Shown here piece by piece: positions 20,750 through 33,338 of a DNA stretch of 64,000 nucleotides (position 1 is its first letter; each line of letters starts with the position of its first letter). This DNA comes from Thalassia testudinum. Its lineage: Eukaryota; Streptophyta; Magnoliopsida; Alismatales; Hydrocharitaceae. The position numbers and the translations under genes were made by a program. Where the stretch lies: positions 33,603,501 through 33,667,500 of the forward strand of contig JAZHRO010000056.1 of assembly GCA_037157565.1 (NCBI GenBank), read 5' to 3'. A model generated the notes under the pieces. The model had not been told where the DNA came from and ran no database searches. It worked only from the letters and a program-made list of their open reading frames with translations.

Positions 20750-20992
20750 TAAACAGAGGGTGGGAATTAGTGTTGAGGTCAGGGGCTTAGAACAGGATAT
20801 ATCGGGTGGGTGAATGGGTCGTAAATGACTGATGCGGATGATTTCAAGCTCTGATACGTGTACCAGAGGTGGGATCATATGTCTAAGGCTGGTCTCAAGG
20901 TGCAATAGACGTGGAGTCCAGATGGATAATCAGACGGGTCTCTGTGTTTGGGATGACGGGTTGCCTCCCGTTAAGCGCTAAATTTAATGCCT

Positions 20993-22624
20993 TCAGCCGA
21001 GCAGAAAATGGGGTGGAGAGGGAGTGGTCAAATCAATGGAGTTTTGGAAAACAAGCACCTTGATTAAGAGCCTGGTTGGTCCAACCAGGTACTTGTTCGG
21101 ATCAGTGGGCTGATGATGCAGCCCGAACCTAATAAGTCTGGTGGGTTGATAGATGTAGATCAGCAAATGTGGAACCCACCATATGCAGTGACGTTCTGAT
21201 GGATATGGAAGTGAAAACTCAGGTTCAGGCTTAGTCGAATCAGCCTGGTCAAAGTAGGGTTCCGAAAAATTATCCATGTAAGGTGTGGAATCCCTACAGA
21301 GGTGATCAAAGGATGGAGGCTCCTGATTTGTGGTCTGATCAATACCCGATACCTGGTCTAGATATGGAGTTGAATCATCAGCAAACGGCTCAGTGAGAGG
21401 TGAATCGGAATAGAAATTGAGTCCGGTTGCGGGTCGGGGTGGGGAACGGGTTTTGATTGGTTCTGTATATGTGGAGCAAGTGGCTTCAAAGAAGATTGAC
21501 ATGTTATAATCAGGAGGCAGATTTTCTCCGATGTTATGGTCAGATTCGAGATCGTCGGAGAGTTTGCGAAAATCAAAGTTTGAATGAGATTCTAGATCAT
21601 GAGTTCCACCATAGAATAAATCATATGTTGTATATTCAGCAGCCTGACTGGGATCTAGCCTAAATGTTAATTCTGAGCTTAAAAGGGTATCCTTATCTGG
21701 TAGAGGCTCAGATTCTAAGCTAGTAGGGCAGACCTAATTGAAACCCTGCTCGTCCAACTCCTCGATTTTTGTGTCGTAGATTGGCATGACTTCCGCAAAA
21801 TCGATTTGTTCCTCTGAGGAGGTTGACAAGGGATATTCATCAAATCGAGGCCCAAAATCATATTCTTCATTAAGAGATTGATTTTATTCATCTAGGGCCT
21901 TGAAATCTTCAAAATATGTTTCAGATCTAGGTTCTAGGCTTAGGATGTGGGTTGAATTACTAGAGTTTAGGTCTGAATAACCTTTGAGGGCCACCTTATC
22001 AGAATAAGGGATGGAATTTACACCCTCGAGAGGTTCAGTTCTACTCTCATACTTGCAGGAGTCCTGGGATTCTAAAATGGGCTCATCATGGTATTTTCCA
22101 GCATTTGGAGCTTCCCAACCTTCTTCAATATCAGGTGCATTATATTTCATCTGGGTTGGGAATCCACAACCATTTTGTGCCTCAAACCCGAGGTCAGATT
22201 TATCCTCGATGTTGTTCCAAGATAGCTCATCCTCTGTTGGTGGTATGTACGAGTATTTCTGATCAATCACTTGTTTTATTAATCTCATTATCTCTTCCCG
22301 TTTTTCAAGACTATCTTGGTGTTGCTTCCAAAGTAGAGGATTTGTCATACATTGACGGTATTCACTATTGTGCAATCTTTCTATCTCAATGTATGCAGTA
22401 ATGAGCAAGTCACGGGTTGATCCTTTGTTGGCTTCTGCTAATAGTACTTGGGCACAAGTTATGACAAAGGTTTTGGTTGTTGGGACATCAACCTGAATGT
22501 TTCCTACTGTTGTTGAGGTTTCTTCATTTTCATAAAATCTCATAGCATCCTCAATCATTTTATCTCTCATGGATCTCTGGTATTCAGGTTTCTTGAATGG
22601 TAGTCCTAGGTGGTTCGGCTGCAT
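20993..22624 (-). pseudogene. Orphan ORF of element B (about 540 codons, two stops)
   Basis: First ATG at 22624 (MQPNHLGLPFKK); the conserved upstream reading PPPDP has no ATG and a stop before it. One frame runs to 20993, broken by a TAA near 21883 and a TAG near 21737. Residues 1-130 are charged and helical (RSMRDKMIEDAMRFYENEET, CAQVLLAEANKGSTRDLL, EKREEIMRLIKQVIDQKYSY). The rest is acidic and rich in S, E, D and Y (EEQIDFAEVMPIYDTKIEEL, GGTHDLESHSNFDFRKLSDD). I know no family. The A fragment (6092-6485) is the only homologue in the window. Directly downstream is the GGTTGCCTCCCGTTAAGCGC block (20959-20978) that follows integrase in H, K and D, so this ORF fills the whole gag-pol slot. Confidence 0.62.
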
Positions 22625-23782
22625 ATTTGGATCAGGTGGTGGAATCAAGATCAGAGTTTGACTCAAGATGTGTTATGAAGCGATCAGATCCAAATAACGA
22701 GTCCCACTGAAAATGAGTGTGTGTGCTCTAAAGGGAAAAGATGCAGGACTGGAGATGTTCTTGACCCAATCAAGACACCCAAAAGATGTTTGGATGACTA
22801 TGGAGGTTCGGGGCAAATGGACCCCTGGATCTAAAGATCGTCCACCTGAGAATTACCTGGCAGGCAGACAGGGAGAGTCCCGCAAAGATCCCTACACGGT
22901 AGAGCGTCCCTACAGGTTACAGGGTTTCCCCCACCTGACCTCTCTTGTCACTGAGATTCCAGGTAGGCCAGAATGGGGACCTTGACCTCTTAAGTCTATC
23001 ACTTTTTATTTCAAAGGTGCTTTTAGGGTTCTCACTTGAACTTTAGATGTTTTTGGTATTGTGACCTAATTTAGAGGTTGGTTGACCCAAGGGGTCAACT
23101 TCACCTGACCTGTCCTATAGATGGCAGAATGATTCTAAGCTCGGAGCCTAGAGATCACCCTGATTTGACTCCCAGGTTATTAGGTCAAAAGAAAATTTTA
23201 AGATTCAAGTGATTTTAGAGCTCAATTTTAGGGTTTGTCTTATTTAGCTTTCTTCAAACAAGGGCTTGGGTAGCACACTGATGCGGGAGGGTTTATTTCC
23301 TTTTACACAGGCATGTGTGACTAGCGCTTCAAGACCCTAATGTGGAAACCCTAATTTGGTTCTATTTCCAATCCTCTTTTTCTTTTTCAAAAGTTCTCTT
23401 TGGACTTATAAACAAGAAGTGTGTGGTCCGCCGAGATTAAGCGTTATTTCAATTAGGCACAAGAATGGGATGGGAAAAAAAAATCACTCCAACTTCAAGA
23501 ATATTTGCAGAAATTTTCGCAAAATCAGGAAATGTTTTGCCTTAGAGATGGTGATTACTATATAAAGAAGGCAATTGATTCCTAAATTGATTTTCTTCCT
23601 TTTGTCTTTCAAAGATTAGGAGATGATTAAGGAAGAAAAGAAATTACCTGCCCTAGAGTGGTTGACTTGCGGGAGGGATTTTCTCATGAAGTACCTGCAA
23701 GATCACATCAAAGCAAAGTAGGGCAAGTTAGTGTTCAATATGATAAAAAGAATGTAGAGACTAGTGATAAATTGCGCATTGC
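22625..23782 (-). other. 5' leader of B, including a 47-nt splice-flanked block
   Basis: Non-coding and homologous to the A, H and K leaders. The candidate mini-exon is 23694-23648 (acceptor TTGCAG at 23700-23695, donor GTAATT at 23647-23642), identical in length to A's. The conserved block with hairpin CTAC-ACG-GTAG lies at about 22755-22985 (hairpin 22892-22902). An acceptor-like CCCTTTAG ends near 22731. Confidence 0.5.
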
Positions 23783-23800
23783 TCCCCGGCAACGGCGCCA
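23783..23800 (-). other. Primer-binding site of B (tRNA-Asp)
   Basis: Sense TGGCGCCGTTGCCGGGGA, three bases after the 5' LTR. Confidence 0.92.
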
Positions 23801-23803
23801 AAA

Positions 23804-26474
23804 TGTTGTCGACGTTTTGTGCGGGTTTAAAGGATGTCACGTTGTAGTATAACCGACAAAACGTCTAAACAAATATAAAGAATTTTATTACTCGAAGACC
23901 GGAGTATCCGAGGTCGATCACAGGGAGCAAATGGAATTTACTACTAGTCAAAATGTAATTGAACACTCTAATTTACTCAAAATATCAATTCAAATGTGAA
24001 TGTATGTAGTTAAAAGTAATTAGGATAAAAATATGAAATTGGACGTCTGATCTTGTGATCAGACGTCTTAAAAGTATTTCTCCTTTTCTTGTTCTTCTAC
24101 AGTCTCTCATTTTCTTCTTCGTTTGCTTCTTTCTCTGCTTTCTTTCTTGTCTTGCGAAGCCTTCTTCTTCTTCTTCTTCTTCTTCTTCTTCTTCTTCTTC
24201 TGCTTTTCTTCCTCTCCTGCGAAAGCTTCTTTCTTTCTTCTTCTCTATCTTGCTCCTTCTTTATTTTCTTCTTTGGCTTGCCTTTCCTTCTTCTTCTCCT
24301 GCGTTCAGCCTGCCTGCACAGGAGCAAAACCTAACCCTTCTCCCTCTACCCGCGCGTCTCTCTCTTAAGCAGTTCACTCATGGACGCTCTCCCAGAGCCA
24401 CAGCCATAATCGGGTCGGATCGTACCCGGGACCAGGCGCACCTGCAGGTGGTGTGATGCGTGAGGAGTGCGTTGGCTTAGGCCGGGTCGGATCCGCCAGA
24501 TCCGCGTGGTCAAGCCGCAGACAAGGCGGGTGTGGGGTCAGTGAGGGACCTCACCCCTATGCTTACGGAGGCAACCAGCTTAATGCACAAATACAATTTA
24601 TAGCATACCTGAGTGTTGCAATCCCACGATGTGGGACTAAAGGTTCCGCCCTGATTTCACGCGCACCCGCAGACTCTCGTATGCAATTGCCCAAGCGGAT
24701 GGCTCTGCTGGCGCTCTGTGCTGGGCTCACTCACCTCGCGACACTCGCGTGAGTCTCCTGCATCTGCAGCCTGGGAAGCCTGATGCCTGGAGCTTCGTTG
24801 GAGCTTCATCAGAGGTTGTCCATGGCGGCAGCGGCTCAAACACTGTCATGCACAAAACAAGCCTCTCGGCCCAATCAGATCAGCTAGAGACCTTCGCCGT
24901 GGCACGGCGAAGGCGGTGGACGATGCTGCAGGCCGCAGGTCGGCCTAGGCGTGCGTGCCTAGGGCAACCTGTGGCCAGAGATGGTGGGTTGTTCGGGGGG
25001 TGATTATGGAGGTTTGGAGTGGCAGTTGTAGGGTGGAGCGAGTTCCTGGTGGTGAGGCGGAGCTCTCGAAGTGGTTGGTGAGCCGTGTGGGGGGCTGGAA
25101 TGGTGGAAGCGGCTCGCCGGAGGTCGGTCGGTGATGTGGAAGATGAGGGTGGTCAGCATCGGTCGAGGGGTAATCAGATGAGATAACAGGGGGAAAAGAG
25201 AGAGGAGAGGATGGAGAGGAGTTTCTAACCTAATTGTAAGGACGAAAGGGGATGGAAGGCGGACAGCTGTACCTGCTGTCGCCGGAGAAGATGACGCCCA
25301 GTGGGGGAGAACGGCGGCGACGACGGGGCTGAGGCGGCGTGCGCGGGTACTACGCGACGCGGAGGGAAGTCAGAAAGCTAACTCTGCCACTGGTTTTGTG
25401 GTAGAGCGAAGAGGGAGGGGAGGGGTGCTCGCCGGAGCTTGCTAGGACTTTCGGCCAGGTAGGAGGAGACGAATTGGGGGTGGACACTCGGCCAAATCAA
25501 GCTCGCCTCTGCGGCAGGGCCTGGGGTATCTTTTATAGGTGCTGGCCGTACCTACCAGCGCGTGGAGACCGCGCAATCAACGCTGCCGGCTTGCCGGATA
25601 TGGAAGGAAGGTGGATACCCAAATCTCTCGTGCGTTCACACGAGAGATTGGGTTCACACCAGCGATTGTAATTGGCTTTATAAGGAAGGGAATTCCTCAG
25701 AGAATCCTCCTTCCATTTCTAGGAGGGAATCTCTGAGGGATTAGAGAGCAATCCCTCTTCGAACCTCGCCGGAGCTTGGTTCTGCCCTAGCAATGGCGGT
25801 AGGACCGGTTTGCAAAGGAGGCGAAGAACCTAGGGGGCTCTCTGCAAAGGTATTCAAAAGATAGGGACCAATTTGTGATTTGGGTGTACTAAATTGCAAA
25901 GTAGGTCAAGATGACCTCTCCTTAGGTCCAAATTTTGGTACAAACCTAATTTGGACCTAAGGAATCCAATGGTGAAGTTGGATTTTAGGTTTGACCTCGT
26001 TTGACTGGACATTTTGCGTAAAATCCCAAATTAGGTTAATTGAAGAGTTAGGACCCTAATCTAGGTCAAACTAGGTTCCAAAGGCCAAATTAAGTGTTCT
26101 AAACCCTAGAGGATGTTTTTCCATGATTTTTAGAGGGTTTACTTGCTTTTTGTTCTGACCGAAACCTTGTTAATTTAAGCGGGTCTGTTTTAGGGTTACC
26201 AAGTGTCATTTAGTTCTTAGATTGCACATGAACCCATTTCTGATTGACTCAACCCTCTTTTTATCTCATTTATACCATTTGACCTATGTTTTGCCTCTGA
26301 GAAATCCCATTTATGTACTGCAATGGTAAAATTACAGTTTTAACCTTTATTTCATGTTTTCTTCTCAAGGCACTTGTTCCTTCAGTTAGGCCTTCTTCCA
26401 GGTTATGTAGGAGCTTTTATCTTCTTTATTGGGTCAAAATGAGCTAGTTATGGCTCATGATGAGGCTCTCATCA
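23804..26474 (-). repeat. 5' LTR of B (2671 bp)
   Basis: Nearly identical to 16712-19366. The main length difference is a longer (CTT)n run at about 24160-24205. Stem-loop 24042-24067; terminal hairpin 26458-26474. Confidence 0.93.
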
Positions 26475-26479
26475 CTAAC

Positions 26480-28950
26480 TCGTGGAGAGTCTGCATTGAT
26501 TACAGAAGACTCAATTCCTCCATGAAGGATCATTTCCCGCTACAGTTCATTGATCAGATCCTCAAGAAACTAGCGGGAAATAGGTTCTTCTGCTTTCTGG
26601 GCGGGTACTCCGGTTATAACCAGGTGGCAATCCATCTTGAGGACCAAGAAAAGACCACTTTTACCTATCCCTTCGGGACGTACGCATTCCGAAGAATGCC
26701 GTTCGGTCTCTGCAATGCACCCGCAACTTTTCAACGGTGCATGCTTGCCATATTCTCAGATATGGTAGGTGACTATCTGGAAGTCTACATGGATGACTTT
26801 TCTGTATTTGGAGCATCATTTGACAATTGCCTCCTACACTTGGTCCAAATCCTCAAGTGGTGCATTGACGCGAATCTGGTTCTTTCATGGGAAAAGAGCC
26901 ATTTCATGGTGCCTAAAAGAATTATCCTGGGACATCTTATTTCAGAAAAAGGCATCCAAGTCGATTGAGCCAAGGTGAACTTGATTTCCAAACTCCCTAT
27001 GCCAAGTTCGATCAAGGACATCCGATCTTTTTTGGGGCACGTCGATTTTTACCATCGATTTATTCCTGATTTCTCGAAAATTGCATGCCCCCTAACCACT
27101 CTTCTCTCTAAGGATGTACCTTTCGAAATATCCAAGGAATGAACTCAAGCATTTGAAATCCTCCATGACCGAGTTACCCAAGTCCCGGTCCTACAGCCCC
27201 TTGATTGGTCTCAACCTTTTGAGATCATGTGCGATGCATGTGATTTCGCTGTAGGAGCGATACCGAGGCAAAAAATTGATGAGAAACTTGTGGTCATTTA
27301 CTATGCTAGCAAAACACTTGACAAGGCTCAGTGTAACTACACAGTTCCTGAAAAAGAGCTGCTAGCCGTAGTATTTGCCCTGGAAAAATTCATATCTTAT
27401 CTCCTACGTTCTCGTGTTATCATGTACTCAGATCACACAGTTGTGAGGCATCTCCTTGCAAAGAAGGATGTGAAACCTCGATTAATCTGCTGGATCTTGC
27501 TGTTGCAAGAATTTGACCTCGACATTCGTGACAAAGCAGGAGAACAGAACGTGGTAGCTGATCACTTATCCCGCCTTCCTTCTAAGATCATCGACCCTTC
27601 CAGACCCCTTACAGAATATTTTCCTGGTGAGCACCTTCTGACTATCAATATAGGGCTTCCATGGTTTGCTAATATAGTAAACTACCTGGCATCACATCAG
27701 ATCCCGTCCGATTAGCCGAAGGCCAAGAAGGACAAATTGCTTTCCGATGCCAAGTATTACTTCTGGGAAGACCCGTACCTTTTCCACATCAGTGCTGATC
27801 AGATAATTCGACGATGCATCACGGAAGTAGAAATCCAAGACATTCTCTCTTTCTTCCATAACCAGGCATGCGGTGGACATTTTTTAGGTCATAAAATCGT
27901 AGCGAAAGTCCTCCAGTGCGGCTTCTATTGGCCCACAATCTTCAAAGACGCGTACAATCACTATAAGGCATGTACCCATTGCCAAACCTTGGGCAACATG
28001 AGCATCGTGATATGATGCCTTTATAGCAGATTCTGGTATGCAAAATTTTTGACATTTGGGGGATTGATTTTATGGGACCCTTCCCTATCTTGGATGACTT
28101 CGAGTACATTTTACTCGCTGTTGACTATGTGTCCAAATGGATCAAAGCCATTCCAACCCGAACCAATGATCATAAAGTTGTTATCAAATTCATTCATCAA
28201 AACATCTTTTCACGGTTCGGGATTCCACATGCTATAATTTCCAACAGAGGGACCCATTTCACCAACACTTAGTTCAGGTCACTGATGACCAAATACGGGG
28301 TCACACCGAATCTCTACTCCTTACCACCCCCAAACTAATGGTCTACCTGAGCTATCAAACTAGGAGATCAAGAAAATCCTCTAGGTTACTGTTCAACCTG
28401 ACAGGAGGACTGGTCATCCTAACTTCCGGAAGCTTTGTGGGCTTATAAGACTGCCCACAAAACCCAATTAGGTATGTCTCCCTTCAGATTGGTGTTCGAG
28501 AAGGCATGTCACCTCCCTGCCGAATTGGACCATAAAGCCTATTGGGTAGTACAGAACTGCAACCTAGATCTTTCTAAGGCTAGAACCCATAGAAAGCTTC
28601 AAATGAGCGAGATCGATGAATTACTCCACGACGCGTATGAGAACTCACGAATTTACAAAGAGTGGGTTAAAGCCTTTCACGACAAGCATATATCTAGAAA
28701 GATCTTTCATCCTGGTCAAAAGGTCCTACTCTTCGATGCTAAACTCAAACTGTTCCCAGGAAAACTATGATCAAAATGGATTGGACCCTACCTAGTCTGA
28801 CAAATCTTTGGAAATGGAGCCATTGAGATCAGTCCACTCAGCCACGATTCTGAACCTTTCATCGTGAATGGTTAAAGATCAAGCTGTTCATTGACGTGAC
28901 TGATACAAATTTGGCTGAGATATCCTTTACCCTCCATTTTCCCTGAGCTC
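26480..28950 (+). pseudogene. pol: H reverse transcriptase, RNase H and integrase
   Basis: RT resumes after B (CIDYRRLNSS) and keeps the YMDD-type catalytic pair as MDD at 26789-26797. RNase H follows (YYASKTLDKAQCNY, SDHTVVRHL). Integrase starts near 27740, with the H-H/C-C zinc region (HNQACGGHF, CTHC) and the core (AVDYVSKWI). The second catalytic Asp of the DDE triad is Asn (AAC, 28243-28245; K has Asp). Stops near 26966, 27140, 27714, 28014 and later, plus frameshifts near 28020 and 28310, break it. The C-terminal part ([20 protein letters not shown]) ends near 28950. No env-like frame follows. Part of one polyprotein in the family. Confidence 0.88.
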
Positions 28951-30590
28951 ATTGCGCCTAGCCGATGGCGTAAAACTCGGTGCTTAACGGAGGCAACCCG
29001 TCATTCCTAAAAAGCTTGAAACCTTTCTTGACATTGCTATGCTAAATTCATATTGCATTTAGGGCTCATCCATTAGAACAGCTGACTCCACCTCAAGTAC
29101 CCATACCCTAGTCTAGAAATCGTTCACAATAGTCACCTCGACCCATTCGCCCACCCAAATCATGTCCTAATGAATGAACTAAGATGAATTCGAACCCACC
29201 TAATTTACAATGGGGACATTGAAAATCATAGGCATGGGGAGGTATCAAAGTGCAAAACATCATGAAAACTCATCTCAAAAAAAAAGGTTTCAACAAAAAA
29301 TCACATATCACAAAAAAAAACCAAAAAATGAAAAAAAATCTTGAAAAAAGAACAAAAACAAATTGAGGGGAGAGAAAATTTTTGAGGCCATATAAATCAT
29401 GAGAAAATGAGGAAGAAAAGAGCAAAATGTCAAAAAAAGGACCACAAAATGAAAAAAAGAAAAAAGAAATAGTCATTAGTAAGAAGTTAAGGGATTAACC
29501 GAAGTTCTAGACTACATCAAGGAAGACAAAAATGAGGGAAAAAGTGCTAATGAGACACAAAAAGAGATTAGTAGGAACGTTGATCTTAGGCCTTTTGGGC
29601 TAGACTCTTAGGCTTAAGCATTCAAGTATCCGCTAAAATCTGGATAATCCTCAAGAGGTTGGGGAAAATGCGAAGCTTAAGCATTAGGTCTAAGGCTTAG
29701 GGCATATTCAACCTCATTAACTGACCTTTGGTTTGTAGGATTAGATAACCTAAGACCCCAATCCACACATAGTCTGGTTCAGTGCGCATAACTATCAAAA
29801 TCACGCAAAAGCATTTAAATGTTCTGAAAAAAGTTGCTTAGATTAGGAGCAACCGATCAACACAAGTTGATTTGGATGAGTTCCCAGCGCGGAGAGGCGG
29901 GAAATTCCCCTCGAAGATGCGTAACAACATATCGTCTCCTCAGTGCTTATCTCCTAGGATATTTACATATCCTACTGGGGGCACGTAAGCACCCTGTTGG
30001 TTTAGATGCCATGGGTGACATTATCACGAAATGTCGATTGCCAGGGTCTGGATTTGGCTACAGAACACCATGGGCGGGATTATCTCAAAATCTTGAAAGC
30101 CAAGGTTCTGGGGGTTGCCATGGGCGATGCTATCACGAAGCATCGATTTCCAGGGACCTTTAAGGATTGATGATGGGGAAGAGGAATCTGATACAAACTA
30201 TGTTGAGAAGCCAATTCGAAGCTAGAAATAAAAAGAAAAGAGAGAGAAAACTCTCCAAACAAATAAATCCTCTGTCTCTCTCGTACAAAAAATGCACTGT
30301 AAACTGAACCGAGGCTAAAATATGTCTTAAGCACGAGTCTTTAACTGCGGAGTCCAACGAACCTTAGGATAGTTCCTGTGGGCCTTAAAAACCTTCATGG
30401 AGGATCGAGGCTAAAGCTAGTCAAGTCTAGATCTTGGTTGGTACATGAATACCTCTATACCTACTATCGGCATTCTAACCTAATCAAAAAGAAGAAAAAG
30501 AAAAATCACTCATCATAATATGTGAAAGGAACTCATGATCTAGAATAGAAGTTAAAACCTTAAAATTTTGCTGAGGGACTAGCAAAAGCT
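28951..30590 (+). other. 3' non-coding region of H
   Basis: Starts with the CTTAACGGAGGCAACCCGTC block (28982-29001). Then CAATGGGGACATTG (29208-29221) and GGCATGGGGAGGT (29231-29243), a long A-rich stretch (29275-29470), the hairpin TAGGATAT-TTAC-ATATCCTA (29955-29974) and three units related to TCGA-NNNN-TCGA near 30026-30037, 30084-30095 and 30134-30145, each preceded by CCATGGG(C/T)G. No coding potential seen. Confidence 0.7.
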
Positions 30591-30603
30591 GGGCATGGAG
30601 GTA
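30591..30603 (+). other. 3' polypurine tract of H
   Basis: GGGCATGGAGGTA directly before the 3' LTR. Confidence 0.8.
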
Positions 30604-33338
30604 TGATGGGAACACCATCAGGAGCCCTAACTAGCTCATTTTGACCTAGAAAAGAGAATAAAAGCTCCTACATAACCAAACGAAGGGCCGAACTCAAGGA
30701 ATAACCAGTTTAAAAGAAAAATAAGAAACAAGGGGTAAAATTGTAATTTTGCCATTGCAGTGCAACAACTAGATTTCTTAGGGGCTAAACATAGGTCAAA
30801 TGATCTTAACAAGATATAAAGTGGGTTGGTTTAAACAGAAAAGGGTTAATGTGAAATCTAGGAATTAAATGACTTCTTGTAACCCTAAAACAGACCCACT
30901 TAACTTAACAAGGTTCTGGTTAGGATAAAATTCAACTAAACCCTCTAAAATTCATGAAAAATATTCTCTAGGTTTTAGAACCTTCAATTTGGCCTTTAGA
31001 ACCTATTTTGACCTAAATAGGGGTCTTAGTCAAATGTTTACCCTAAATTGAGTTTTTGTGTAAAATGCCCAGCCAAACGTGGTCAAACCTAAAATCCAAC
31101 TTCACCATTGGATTCCTTAGGTCCAAATTAAGTTTATACCAAAATTTGGACCTAAGGGGAGTTCACATTGACCTACTTTGCAAAATAGTCCAACCCAATT
31201 ACATTTAGACCCCTAACTTTTGAAAACTCTTGCAGACACCCCCTAGCTTCCTCATCGTTCTTTGCAATTAGGTCCCTCTGCCATTACAACGGAGGAATCC
31301 TACTTCGACGAGGATTTGAGGGGGATATATCCTTGATTCCTCAGAGAATCCCTCTCAAATTTGAAAAGGAGATTCTCTGAGGAATTCTCATTCATGTGAA
31401 CCCAATCTTGAGCTCCAATTTCCACCCAATCTCTCTTGCGAACGCATGAGAGATTTGGTTATTTCCCAACCTTCCAAGTCCGGTGAGGTTTCCGTGCTTG
31501 GAAGCTTGCCTTCCAAGGACAAGGCCCTCTGCCTGAGACTATAAAAAGGGCCTCAGATCCCTCTGCTCCTCTCACGCTTGTTTTGGCCTGAGAAAACCCC
31601 CAATCTTCCTCTCTTCCCCTCCGGCTAGAAAGCCCAACAAGCTCCGATGACTCCTACCTCTTCTTCTCGTCACTCTGCCATCATACCAGTGGCAGAGTTA
31701 CCTCTGCCTCCTTCGTCCGTGTCGCACCACACCTGCACCCGCGCCTATCTCCCTCTCATCGTCGTCGTCTCTCTCTCTCTGGGTCTTCGTCTCCGACGAT
31801 GGCACATATGAGCTATCCGCCTCCTCTTCTCCCCCTTCGTCTATTCCCTCGTAGATAAGTCCTCTTCCTCTGCTCTTTATTTTCCCTTCATCTATTTCTA
31901 TTTTCGTGCCCTGATGCTCACATACCACTGTCACCTTCTCCACCTCCGGCAGACCACTGGCGAGGTGCTCCAGCCATTCCACACAACCATCCACCTCTCC
32001 AGCTACCTCAAAAGCTTCGCCACATCCCACTGATCATCTTCCCTCTTTCCATTGACAGCCACACACTTCCCTCAAACACACCCATCTCCACAAGCCACAA
32101 GACAACCTAGGAATGCATGCCTAAGCCGCCCCGCACCACGCCGACCACCGAGCCACCTTCGTCATGCCACGGCGAAGCTTTCTGTGTGATTTAGCGAGGT
32201 CGTGAGGCCATTTTGCTTGTGGATAGGTTCAGGTCTTCAACGCCACTAGAGCGAGCTTGAAGAAGCTTGTAAGCTTCATTCAAGGCCCCAGGCTTCAGGA
32301 TTTCAGGTCCCAAACATGTGGGCTCCCTTCACGAACAACTCTAGCCAGATAGTGGAGACCAAAGCCCCTGCAGCCTCTACCCGTCACCTGCTGCAGGTGC
32401 GCGTGAGAAGAAGGTGGGACATTTAGTCCCACCTCGGAAGTTTTGGACGAAGCGAAGCACTATAAGTGGAAAAAGTGCCAGGGGCTTAGCGCCTCCTGAC
32501 ACGGGGTGAGGTCCCACTCATCCCTATGCCTCATCTGCGACCCACACCTCCGCGGACCTGGTTCTCGACCCGACTACCCATGCACTCCTCGCCCACCACG
32601 CACACCGGTGGCCTGTTCCCAGACACGCTGACCTGACCCTTTACCCGAGAAGGCTCTGGGAGAGCGAGCCTAAGAGAGAAAAAAGAGGAGAGTTCGTAGG
32701 GAGGGTAGGGGGTGGGTTTTGCTCTCAAGGGAAAAAGAGGGTGAAGCCAAAAGAAAAAGGAGGAGGAAGCCACAGTAGAAGCTAACGGTGAAGCTGCAGG
32801 AGAAGAGGAAGAAGGCTGAAGAAGCTAAGGAAAGAGAGCCTTAGTAGAAGCCAAAGGAAGAAGAAGGAGAAGGGCCGAAGTCTAAGAAGGTTCGGCTGAA
32901 GAAGGGTAAGGTTGAAGTCAGAAGACAAGAAAGAGAAAGAAGAACCCAAGGCCAAAGAAGAGAGAAGAAATCAGAGAAGGAAGAAGGAAGAAGAAGAAGA
33001 GGAAGAGCTAGAGAAAGCAAAAGACAGAGAACAAGAAGAGAGATTGAAGAAGCATTGTAGCATTGAGCACTTAAGGCACCTGATTTTTACATCATACATC
33101 CTTACTTCATTTTGAGCTTTTACATACATTGATATCATTTTCTTGCTTCATAACTTTGATTAGTCATTGCATTTTATAAATTTGAAAGTTGTGTTCGTGG
33201 TTTATAAATCACAATTTGCTCCTTGTGTTCGACCTCAGATTCATATTTTTTGAGTAATAAACTTTCATTTGTTTTCAAAGTGATTTTAGCTATACTACGA
33301 CGAATTCATTTTAAACTCGATTTCGCTTTCGACAAACA
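30604..33338 (+). repeat. 3' LTR of H (2735 bp)
   Basis: Begins with the hairpin TGATGG-GAACA-CCATCA (30604-30620) and ends ACAAACA. The promoter palindrome is 31428-31455 (13-bp arms, one mismatch, AA centre), with TATAAAAA at 31540-31547. Purine tract about 32695-33052. The downstream stem-loop is not convincing here (around 33070-33100). TTCGACCTCAGA lies at about 33229. Confidence 0.9.

Larger units (their letters stand above)
16712..26474 (-). mobile_element. Element B: complete non-autonomous LTR retrotransposon
   Basis: Minus strand, 9763 bp, flanked by CTAAC (16707-16711 and 26475-26479). Removing it restores the H RT reading frame through VANSWR. LTRs: 16712-19366 and 23804-26474, nearly identical. 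It has an intact PBS and a polypurine tract. The internal 4.4 kb has no gag or pol but holds an orphan ORF related to that in A. LTR and leader are close to those of A and H. Confidence 0.94.
1..33338 (+). mobile_element. Element H: Athila-like Ty3/gypsy retrotransposon, 5' LTR off-window, interrupted by A and B
   Basis: This is a plus-strand gag-pol element. Its visible pieces are 1-1989 (leader and gag), 15325-16711 (protease and start of RT), 26475-30603 (RT, RNase H, integrase, 3' non-coding) and the 3' LTR 30604-33338. The pieces rejoin exactly at duplicated TAACC and CTAAC. The protein order gag-PR-RT-RH-INT and the PR/RT motifs are those of the plant Athila lineage. It sits inside element K: the sequence at 33339 continues the 3' non-coding block of a minus-strand relative. 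CTTTA at 33339-33343 is the expected target duplication, but its partner is off the left edge. Many stops, a gag deletion and lost catalytic residues make it non-functional. Confidence 0.88.

Noticed and set aside
20993..22624. B orphan ORF considered as a captured host gene
   Set aside because: The A copy, inserted independently, has the same sequence in the same position, so it belongs to the element family; a very old capture cannot be excluded.
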